The position numbers and the translations under genes are program-made. A model generated the notes under the pieces. It was given only the letters and a program-made list of their open reading frames with translations. It had not been told where the DNA came from and made no database searches. Of a DNA stretch of 64,000 bases, positions 12,501 to 23,600 are shown piece after piece. This DNA comes from Acridotheres tristis. Taxonomy: Eukaryota > Chordata > Aves > Passeriformes > Sturnidae. Each line of letters starts with the position of its first letter. Positions within the stretch are counted from its first letter, which is position 1. Location: the NCBI GenBank assembly GCA_037013685.1, contig CM072893.1, positions 20,169,736-20,233,735 of the forward strand. Direction: 5' to 3'.

Positions 12501-15500
12501 TACTTGTTTTTATCCTAACAGCAGAACAAGCTTAATCTGAATTCAAGGTGTGCACTGTTGTCTTCTTCAGCTTTCCATGACTGTTTATTAAACCAATTTC
12601 CAAAATTTGGTCTCAAAATAAATGCTCTGTAGACAGACAATAGAATCAGTACCTTCAGTGCACTAGGCAGCAAGTAGTTGTGGAGACTGGCAGTGATTTG
12701 TTCACCCTAGAGGTAGAGGGGCCAGAACAACAAATGGGACAAATTCTACTTGTATGGCCTTCTAAAATGCCATCATCTGTTGGATCTGCCTTTAGATATA
12801 CTAATTTTCAAAAGAACTGTTTTCCAAATTACCTATCATATTGTAAGTCTTCATGTTCTAGAAATTCTGTCTCCACGCAATGTATCTGACATTGATATCC
12901 AATGGTGTTAAACAGGAATAATTAAGAAGAAAATATCCACAGATTACTGGAATTTAGGAAATTCAATACTCTTATAATAGGATTAGATATCATATTATTA
13001 GCTCCATTTTATCTTATTAACAAGTGAAATGCAATACAATGATTGTGACTACTTATACAAAGGTCTGGGATTTTAGAACAAGGAAGGAAAATTATGATCA
13101 ATCAGATGCTATTTTTTCAAAGGCACCTTTCTAACAATGATTATGCACTGAAATGGTAATTGTAACTTCAAAATATCATAAAACTGCACATCTGCTCCCG
13201 AAATAATGGACATAGCATGGGCTTGTCTATGATTATTTTGTAACCGACTCTGTACTGGAAGTATCTTTAAATACAGAAGTTCTTTTCTTGAGGAAATTAC
13301 TTTATCAGCCAAACAAATAAAACTGTATTTGCCTTTTAGCACAACAACATTGACATCTAGTGGCTAGTTAAGATTCATGTTTAATATTCCCTGTATGACA
13401 CAAAAATATGGAACACACCATTTATTGAATTTGACAAACCAGATATGCACTGCCTGCTATCTCCACATAGCCTCTAGATGATTACAGAATATCACTAGTC
13501 GTTAATGACTGGTTTGGAGTGACCAGTGCCTGTGATGGCAACTGGTGAGCGTGAGCCACTGCCCATCATGTACAGCCCCACTGGTTTTCCCTGACTCTCA
13601 GGAAGACTTAAACTTGGGAATCAGCTGCCTGATTGTAGTGTATACCTTCCTCAGGGCTTGTTGGGAGACGCAGTGCATCCCTGAAATGGCACATGGGTAC
13701 AGCTAAATGAAAAAGAGCGACAGTTACTGAATGTGATGTTACTGGCATATATGAACATCCATTTTTAGCTTTACTTGCTTTTTCTACAAATTACTAGGGG
13801 GCTTCAAATAGGAGATAAAAATCAGGAACATGACAGATGCCAAAGTACTGTTTGTACAATGAAAACACAAAAAATAAATGATTTGGCAACTTACTTCACA
13901 GACATGTAGGAGATAGGAAGTTGCCAGTATCAAATAGCATTAGAAAGTAATTTTCTCATTTGTCAACAAAAGAACTGACTTAATGGAGAAAGAGGAAAGA
14001 TTAAACAGGGCAAGTCTCAGTTTTACTAGCATTCTTGATGGTTCCACATTACTGTCTCATAATCAAACTCAAATGTAGTCTCCAGCAAGAGCCCACAATG
14101 GATGTAGTTGTCAGGGACTGCCCTGCCTTTGCTCTCCACACCAGTGGTAGCTGCCTCTTCAGGCCTGCTGGCAAAGCCTTCTGGTTTGTTTCATTAAAAA
14201 TTCGAACAATTTTTTTATTGGCTAACCAAACTAATTTTGATTCAACAGATCAGCTGCTCAGTTTAAACAACTTTGCCAGAAGATCTTAGGAGGCAATCAT
14301 CTTTTGCAGGAAGGCTGATGTATTTCTTCCTGGCTAAATACTGTTAAGGAATAAACATCTACACTTCGTATTTCTTAAAAATACATAGAGAAATCTGAGT
14401 CTGAAAACAAGCAATGAAATCTAAGAGTTCTCCAATACGTAACCTACATAGAAAGGTTAAAGTATACTTTCTCAGGCTGCAAAAAGGGCAAACTGTGGGG
14501 ATATATGTCTTCCAGTACTGAAAGATGCTATTCAAATGATGATCACTTCTTGCTTTCTGTACAAACTAGTGCAGAACATTAAGAAATTAACTCAAGTAGC
14601 AACAAAGAAGATTTTTCTTAGATAGTAGGAAAAACCCCTTTATACCTAAGAGGTTAGTAGATTAAGGTATTAAGCTGTGAAATCTCCTGTATTAGAACCT
14701 TTTAGGAACAGCTCAATAAGTATGTCAAGTATAATTTTTTGAATTCTGCCTCTCTATGATGTATGTACCATGTCTGACTTAAAACTTTTTGGATACACCA
14801 CGTCTCATACTTTAGCCCAATCTAGATTTAGGGTAGAACTGAAGTGAAAGCTACAGTGATGTTTTCTCCTTTATGGACCACAAAGTTCAGGGCTACTGTA
14901 ATTTACGACTATTGTTTCACATTACTGCTGACCTGATCTAAAAGAGAGCTGCTGCTGAAAGGGCAGCCCCTGTTTCTCACCTCCCACTTCCCTCCTGTCC
15001 CATCCCTCCATCCCTAGCATTTTTTTGCCCACCAGGGTTACTCATCCAGACACCACATCAGGAAGTCACAGGAGCTAGGAAGGCAGAAAATTAAAATCTG
15101 CAGTTCAGCAGAAGTGGTCAGATGAGCACTAGGGCCAGTTCAAGAATGCTTTCTTCACTGGCAGCTTGACTTACTTTTACAGATTGGCATAGACTGACTT
15201 ACTTGTAAAGGAAAGCTGTGCTGAGGTTTGGCTGTACAGTCATTGAAATTCAACTTAAAATGTAGCACCTCCTGCCTTGTAAAGAGTTGTGCCCATCTCA
15301 TCTGTTCTTTTTCCTGTATCTTCCAGTCCTGTGGGACTCAATATAAGAGAAGTGCCTTTTTGGTGTCAAAACATATTGTTGCTAGAATTAAACTATGGAG
15401 ATACTCCCACTGGAGCAAAGTGCAATGCATATACCAAGGGCTAAGGACACGTTCAGTTTCAACTTCCAGTTTATTTAGGAGGCCATTTCTGAGCCCATTC

Positions 15501-16719
15501 CCCAGCTGTAGCTTACTGTAGCCCACATATAAAATGCAGTCAAGAGATGTTCTAAAGCAACACAGGTAGACATCAGAAAAGCATGGCACAGCCAAATGAA
15601 ATTATCTAGCTGCTATTCCCAGAAAAGCTGTTTATAACATAACTTCAGCATCTACAGAAGCTGCTGTAGTTGGACTTACTGCAGTATTTTCCTGTCCCAG
15701 AAACGGTATTTTTTCTATATGCAGGCTTTTGTGGCCACAATACATTTCCAAGAGATTCAAGAATTGTAAATCTTTCCTCTACCTTTCCCACTCTTCTTCA
15801 AAGTGCATAATCAATGATATGTTGGCCCAGTTTCCAGAATCATGTCAGGATTCATTCACACTAAAGCAGTCTGTCATTTCCATAAGACAGGAACAACAAA
15901 AAGATGCCTGCTATTACAGCTTTGAGGGTATACATTATTTATTTTGATATATTTAAATTATTAATTAGGATAATTCCATTTTTGCAACAGAGTTTCTGCC
16001 CTTTAGAGGAAACAGGCTGCATTCAGTAGGACTTCAGCAGAATACAGCATGCACTCAAATAAGTACAGTGACACCCAATTCCTTTCCATGGGACACTTTA
16101 GCATCATCTTTGCATCCCTTCACAGCAATAATGGCATAACAAGTAACACAAACACTAGGTCAGGAGAAAAAAAAATCTGAAAACAGAGCTTTAGTAGCCA
16201 AGGTAAGGAGATACACTGTCAACTATGGTGTATGATTGCCTTACTGCAGAAAAGCAACTACCTACAACTCACATTTTACAACTTGCATATTACAAGGGCA
16301 GTAGCAGTATTTAAAATTTTAATATTTCCCTGTATTGTGTGTCTGTGGTTTAAGTATCCAGGATCAATAACACAACTGGAAACTCTAACACAGTCCAGAA
16401 GAAAGTACCTGCGATGGACTACAGCATTTCAGACCTCAGCAGTTCAGGCTGTGTTTGACAGGAAACTATCAATTCATTGACAGCTAATTGCTGTATCTGA
16501 TGACTTAATGCGGAAGATTGGTGCTTCTCAGCTACTTTATCAGCAAATACTTTTAGCTTATAAAGTCCCTTTTTATGATGCAACCCACAGGCTCCCAAAC
16601 TCTTATCGCCCAGTTGCCGTCGGTCCTCAGCGAAACTGAGCCACATACTGCCTTTCGTTCTTGTAACTGCGAGATGCGACTGAAGAGAAGAGAAGCCGCT
16701 GGCACAGGCAGAAATCGGT

Positions 16720-17640
16720 GTTACAGATCGCCGTGCCGAGGCCGCGATCGCGGTCTGTGCCGCACTGAGGGCAGCGCCTGGCAGGGCTGCCCTCCGCAGA
16801 GCGCCCTGAGGGCCTCCCTCCCTGAGGGGTCCCCTTCTCCCGAACAACGAGCCCCGTCTCCCCGATCCCTCCCCAGGGCCCCTTTCCGCCGAGCCCCGAC
16901 ACCCGCAGCGGGTTCTACGCCCGTGCCCCCACGACAGGTACTGCCCTGCCCGAAAGCGCCGGGGATGGTGCGGGGGCGACCCGGGCCGGGGAGAGAGAGG
17001 GGCGAACCGAGGCCTCTCTGAGCCCCTGCGGCAGAGTCCTACCTTCCCTGAGGCGGAGACCGCGGCAGCCGGGGCCGCTGACCGGGTTCCCGGGCAGGGA
17101 GACTCCCCTCGCCCCTAAACATGATGAGCGGCTTTCCCCTCCCCTCCCCTCCCGTGCCGGCTCGCCCTCCCCCGCGCCCCGCTGCCCCGCGCCGCCCGCC
17201 CGCGGCGGAGGGAGGGACGGAGGGAGGAAGGGAGCCTCCGGTGCGGCCCTGCTCCGCCTCTGCCCCGCTTTCCGGGAGCGGCCGGCACAGCAGCGCCGGG
17301 GCGGGGAGCGCGGCCGGGTGGCGGAGGCGGCCCTCGCCGCGCCGCGGCCATGGAGCCCAACCAGCTGCGCCTTTCCGCGGCCGTGAGTGGGGCGGGGAGG
17401 GAAGGATGGAGAGGGCCCGGCGGAGGCGGGCGGGGACAGGCCCGGCGGAGGCCGCGGCCTCCATGGCGGCGGGGCCGAGGCGGGCGGAGGGGCCCGGCCG
17501 TGCCCGTGGGGGGCGGGGGCAGGGCCTGTGCCCCACTCCGGCGGCGGAGGGAGGGTCAGGCGGACTGGGACAGCGTTGGGCCACTGGCGGGAGAGAAGCG
17601 AAAAGAACGGCTTCGGGAGCTGCGTCCGACCCACACTGGC
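16720..17640 (+). promoter_or_regulatory. CpG-island promoter of FRA10AC1
   Basis: About 900 bp of very GC-rich, CpG-dense sequence in an AT-rich neighbourhood, spanning the FRA10AC1 start codon and first donor. No TATA box is placed near the start, as usual for housekeeping promoters. The exact transcription start is not visible. The many long ORFs on both strands here come from the GC-rich composition. The human gene carries the FRA10A CGG repeat in its 5' region; here the longest CGG run I see is three units. Confidence 0.85.
17350..17382 (+). CDS. FRA10AC1: FRA10AC1 coding exon 1
   Basis: The exon encodes residues 1-11, MEPNQLRLSAA, from an ATG in a strong Kozak context (GCGGCCATGG). It ends in phase 0 at the strong donor GCC|GTGAGT. 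It lies inside the CpG island. Confidence 0.85.
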
Positions 17641-20600
17641 CTGTGGTCGGTTTCTCCGGGAGCTCCAAAAAGCTCTAATCCTTGATGTCTGCTGTTACCT
17701 GCCTTGTACTCCTACCTTTTCTTTCATAGCTGTAATAAAGGGGCAGTATCTTGCGAGTGCCTTTTCTTTTTGTTAAGGGCATTCACTGTACAGTATATGC
17801 AGGCACTCCTTGTAGTAAGTTTTATAAGAAGGAATAAGTTTGAAGCTAGTTGGACTTATTCTCAGGGTTTTTTCCCCAAGTGGGGGTGGCAAAGCTTCAT
17901 AGACAACATCAAGGTGGGAAGAACGTGTTGCAGTGAAGCATTCTGACCTTCCACACAGCATCCTTTATCCATCAAGGATGGCTCCTCAAGCCCTCTAATA
18001 GATCCTGTGCTTCCTTCAGGCCCTCCCCAAATAGTCTGTACCAAAAGGAGCACTCGGGCCTGTTGTGGGCCCCATGTGGGCTGAGCAGACACGGCCACAG
18101 ACCTGCGTGCTGGGCAGATAAAGGGAAGGATGGGAGCGATGCTTACGAGGACACTGGCAAGACTGGGCCCGAGGTCAGGAGCCATGAGTTGGGAATATTT
18201 TATAGGATTGTTTTGCCTTTTTTTCTTCTTTTTGACTCACGTTGCTTTGTGTTCAACCAGACGTTGTGGTCAGCAGTCAACACAAACTGCGATGTAACCA
18301 TTTTTCCAGTGCGTTTATCCCACTGGAGAGGCTTAAAGGAGGCGTGTTCTCTGGATGCAAATACCTGCTGTAAATGCAGTGCTGGGCAGCTTGTAGTGTC
18401 CTGTATTGACATCAAGAGTTGGTATCAGTCTGACATCAGTTGTGTACAACGTTCATGCATTTACTGTGTTTTGTGTGGGTTTTAGGAGCTGAGATTTTAG
18501 TGGACTCTTCTGTCTCCAGTGGTTTCATTATTAAATAATCCAAGATGTTTGGATTACTTAAATGTGAACTAAATGTACCCCAAAGCATATTTGTGCTTGT
18601 TTTAATTTTGTGGTTTCAGTTTGTTTTGTTGTTCGGGAATAAAAAATGCAAAGTTGGTGCAACAGCAAAATACACTGTACCGTTTAAGTTACATAGTTTT
18701 GATAAAATATTTGGTATTTGTATTAGTAATTTACTAGAAGCATTCTGAGTCTGAAAATTCCATCAAAGTAAAGTTTATATTGAAGGGTTTATTAAACAGT
18801 GAAAGTAGTTATTTTAAATTTTGTTGATGATTATGCATGTCCATGTCTATATCTGCTAGACTGGGCACAAAGCTTTGGTATCTGCTCCTCTATTTCTACA
18901 GTTAAATATTAAACATATTTTCCTTATCACAGAAGTTTGACAGATTTGAGTATTAAGTAGATGTCTGTTTACACTGTCCTTCCAAAATGGCAAGATTCAT
19001 TTATGCACCCATAAAGAACCATATGGTTCTTTGATGGAGTTCATGAAATGAACTAGGTAAGTTTTACCAAAAGTCAGGTCATCTTGGAATCATCCTAAGA
19101 TGTCAGGTTAGAAACCATTCAGTCCCAGTCTCTCCGAGAGTGGTCCAGCACTGCTGGAGCTGCTGCTGTCAAACCCAGCACCAATGCAGTACCTGTCCAT
19201 CTTGCTGTTGCCTTCAACAGAGCAGTGATGCAGAAGTGTCAGGACATCAGTCATAGGTTGTGTTCTTTTTCACTCTGAATTTATCTGTGTGGTATAGTAG
19301 TGATTCAGAGCAATGGCTGAAGCTGTGAAGAGCTTTCCTGTTGGAAGAGCAGCCTAGTCCTTAGCATACCTGCCCTTATATTCACAGTCAGCTTTACAAA
19401 AGGCAGTCATCAACTTCTGAGAGCCCTGCAGTATGATTCTGTTGGAGCGGCTTTTCTTCCATCTTTTTTCTTTTATTTGAATCATTCCCGGAATCACTTG
19501 AGAGCTGATTAGTGAGGATGTCTCTTTCTGGGCATTCGTCATCCAAAGGCAACTGCTTTGTGAAAATCTCCTTTCATTTGAGCTTTCCTATTTTTGCCTG
19601 TTTCAGTACTTCATCTGTCTAGGGCTTTCATGCTCATGGTGTTGGCTGGGACTTCCCTTTTGAGTGTCAAGGAAGCTCTTGATGCTTATTTGGGAGGCAT
19701 TACTAATGCCGTTTAAAACATTCCCAGATTAGCATGATATTTTTTAAATTTGGAGGCCAAGTATAAATATGTTTGCTGCATACTCATAGAGTGTTTAGAC
19801 TTTTCTAAAGACCATATAAGCTTCATTAACAAAAGTAGTGATAGGCTGGCTACTAGGACCACCTAGCTGTGAGACTACATCGTTGCTGCTTTTTTTGCCA
19901 GTGCATGAGGATGGTTTACAGCAGACATCTGCTGCACATGTTTATTTGGTTTGGGGTTTTGTTTGTTTTGTTTGAGGGGGTTGTTTGCTTTTTTGGTTTG
20001 TTTCTGTTTTGTTTGGTAATGGACAATTTTTATGTCTTGTGGGAAATAGAAAACAGTTCAGAAAAAGTTCTGATTTCCTTTTATTGAAATATGTATTTAT
20101 AGGAGAGTTATGTGTTCTTCAGAAGCATCCAGAAGAGTGGGAGGAACATTACAATATTTGTTTATTATTATTAATAATAATAATGGTAAAGGATTTTTTA
20201 AATCTTTAAAAAGAGTCCACTGTCAGTTTGAGAAGATAGTGTTTTACATACTGTGGCACAATACAAACCAATTGTTGGTGTCAGTGGAGGACACAGCTGA
20301 CTCTTCAGCGTGGCATTTCTGCAAGGCATTTGCATCAAGAGAAGGCACCTCATCAAAATCATCCTGAGGAGTTGTGTCTTTTTTCCAGATTTTGTTTTTC
20401 TCAGCTTTTTGGCTGAGGAGGAGTATAATAGTAGGTAATATAAGAATTAGCAGAATCAAACGTGCTTGTTTTCTAACCGATTGTCTTTCCTTCTCCACAG
20501 TGTCACTTACCAAGATACTTTGGTAGCCGGTGTGGAACCTTTCCATGTGCAGTTATATTAATAACTATCCCTGTTATATCCCTCCCTATACTAATAGCTA

Positions 20601-23600
20601 TCCCTCTTGTTTTTACCTCAGTTGTGTAAAGGCTTGTTTGGAGTCTGTGCTGGTTTACATGGTGGTCAGCTCTGGCTGCTCTCTCCCTGTGCTGCCCCTT
20701 CAGCTGGATGGTGTAGGTTGTGGGGGCTCAGGGTGAACTGTAAGGAAAATTATCTGTGTTAAAATAATCTTTTTTTGCATAAGTTCCCTTGTAACTTGGG
20801 TGAGTTGTTTGATCTGGTTCATGCATACTTTCACAATTGTAACTGAGCACCTGGAAGGAAGGTACCAGAGTAAGGGTGATGGAGAGGACATGGGATCTAC
20901 TTAAGCCATTGCATCTCCTGAAGGAATTGAACATGGAAATGTGCCTAGAAAAATGGAGGTGATAGATCTGAGCATCAGTCAGTGCTTGGTCATTTGAAAG
21001 CCTTATAATATGGATATTTTTGGTTTCCTTGTATGCATTAATTTGGCATTGTAGTTCCAAAGTGTGTGGAAAAGAAGGTTTCATTTTCTAGTGCGAATGT
21101 TATGCTGATGAGGCAATACATTTTTGCAGGCATTTGTTGTTTTGTATTTTAGTCTTTGTTTCAATTGGATTTCCAGCTACCAGTGTAAGATCTAATGATC
21201 TAAAATGCTGCATCACAGCCCAAGACCATCACTTGATTCCCATTTTCCTTCATTTATAATGTGGGCATATCACTTGCTGTCCTCCAGCCCCCTGAAAGAC
21301 TAGCTCCTGGGGAAAATAGTCACCTTAGTCTTACATAAGGAAAGTTGTTTAGAAACTAAAACCCAAGGTATTTATCACACTTTTAGTTTGCTGCATCTAT
21401 GTGAAGATTAAATATGAGGACATATGCATATAAATTATTTATAAAGTGATCTATTTTACAAAGTGGTCTTTTTTTGCCTTGTATTATCTGGGATATACTC
21501 TGCATTGTTTGTGGAATTTTGTTTGGCTTAGATGTAAGAATTTGCACTTGCTTACTTGCTCTCTGTCTTTCTGCCTTTTATTTATGCATGATGGACACTA
21601 CTGATTTGTAATTATGCCATTTCCATATTACATTAGCAAATATATTGACTGGTCTATTATTTTCAGGCACATGGCCATGGAGGCTATGATTCTGATTTTA
21701 GTGATGAGGAGAGTGGAGAGAAGTCTCTGCAAAAGACTAAAAGGTAATGTAATACAGAATTAACACTTTGCATTATGTATTTTGTACAGATGGCCTCTTA
21801 GTGTGCATAGAAGATGATGCTGTTGCATGTAAGGTCTGGTGTTGAAATGGTTTTTGAAAAAATCAATCTCTTTGATTTCTGCATCTCCTCATCTCAAGCT
21901 TGCCAAAGCTTGTCATCTCCTAGGGGCAGCTGATTAAGATCTGTTCTGCCATCTCCATCTGGTGTATATTTGCCCCTCACTTCTTGGAGCAGAGTGTTTT
22001 GTTTTTCCAAGCATTAGTATCCACTGCTGGGTTTTGGCACTGCTGTTCACACCACTGTGATCCATCAGAACAAATGGAACTGCTAGGAGAGCAAGGCAAA
22101 AAAGGCCAAGTGGTAGCAGGCTTTGTAGATATAAAACACATAGAGATATAAAGTGAAGAACTGACACTACTTCTTTATTATTAAATTTGTGAAGAGACCT
22201 GGGAATTGGTAAATTGTGTTGTGATCAATCCTTGAAATGTACCTGCACATCGTTTGAGATGACCTTGGCCAATATTTTAAGTGGTTTGCACAGTTAGTGA
22301 CCTGGAATTCTGTAGTCCATTCTGACTGTATTGTAAAGATTTTTATTTATTTATGGGGTTTTTTTTGCTTTTGTACTGTAGTTCCTTGATACTTTCTGCA
22401 CCATACTGAATATTTGGCCTACATTTTGAATATACTTTTCTTACTTTTTCCTGTCTCTCCCTTGCTCTTTTATTGGACTTTATTTACGAAAACTTTCTGT
22501 AAACTTTCCAAGGACTCTTGCATATTTTTGCTTTATAGAAGAATTAAAAGAATGGATTTTGTAGTGTCTGATTGCATTCTGGGGGGAAAAAAATCATGTT
22601 TTAATCTTTGGAATAATAGAAGGCATTATGCCATTTAATTTATTTTATAAATATAGCTGTTCTCCATTAAAATGGTGACTGGTTTTGTTCAGATTTAATT
22701 TTCTTTCGATGCCATTGCACCATTCCACTTTCTAGGTGGAATATTAACTAAGCATCAGGAGCCTTTCAAAAATACCATCATTATCCTTGTTCTGGCACAC
22801 CACTGCTGATTCCCAGTAGGGCTCTTATGTGGGTTCCTTTTCTTGCTCTATACATGGTATTTATGTTCACTTTAAAGAAAATAGTAGTCTTAAAGTCTTT
22901 CCAAATTGCTGTTTTATAGATCTTCCTTACAGGAATTTTGTGCTTACAGATCCTTTTGAGTAAATAATACCATAAGTTTCTAGAGTCCTATATTCCATAG
23001 CTAGAAACAAATTCCTTGGCTTGCTTTCTTCAGGATTCTGATTTCCATGCTTTCTGCCTGCCGATAATTATGGGAAAAAAAATCTTTTCTTCACCTCAGT
23101 TTATGAATGAAATTAACTTATCTATTAAATATACCTTTAACTTTTTATTACTTTGTTCAACTCTAAAAGTAATTTTAGCTGCCTACTGACAAGTATGGTT
23201 CATTACATTGTAATTGACTTTTAAATTTGTGATTCTTGTGATTGCACTACAAGAGGCAGAGCTGTTTAATGAGGTGTTGAGACATTGGCATGAAGGGCAG
23301 GAATAGGGTTACTGCCAGTCACTGTTTCAGGGCATGCACTCTCCTTCCTGTTCCTACTTTACTGTGTAGCTAAGATTTGTAAAGGACTTTAAATGTCAGA
23401 GTGAAATTGAGGAATCTTCCAGATTTTATAATTGTGGTTCTGTAATGGATCCAATATTAATGAAAACAAATACTACAAATTGCTGGTTTAAGCAGTTCAG
23501 CAGTTGCCTTTAAATGCCAACTGGAAGCAAATGCCTTTCTGATTTTGTTCTGCAAATGAAGTAAAGTCCAAGCTGATGTTGGTTCTGAAGTTTCATTTTA

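Larger units (their letters stand above)
3740..16700. other. Intergenic region between the orphan CpG island and FRA10AC1
   Basis: AT-rich DNA with scattered short chance ORFs (60-145 codons) that show no recognisable domain. It contains an (AT)n microsatellite at about 8684-8722 and an AT-rich tract at 9490-9537. Conserved noncoding elements may exist but cannot be recognised without alignment. Confidence 0.5.
17383..21666 (+). other. FRA10AC1: FRA10AC1 intron 1
   Basis: 4.3 kb. The first 260 bp continue the CpG island. The rest is AT-rich with G/T-rich tracts (about 19948-20021), a palindromic (TTA)n/(TAA)n at 20161-20182, and one diverged element present twice in opposite orientation (18341-18413 and 20275-20350). 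No other gene is seen. Confidence 0.7.

Noticed and set aside
16915..17678. Several ORFs of 80-239 codons on both strands around the FRA10AC1 promoter
   Set aside because: Pro/Ala/Arg/Gly-rich frames from CpG-island composition. Only the 33-nt exon 1 joins a conserved protein.
17350..17685. 111-codon read-through of FRA10AC1 exon 1
   Set aside because: It crosses a strong GTGAGT donor, and the continuation is intron; splicing to 21667 gives the conserved protein.
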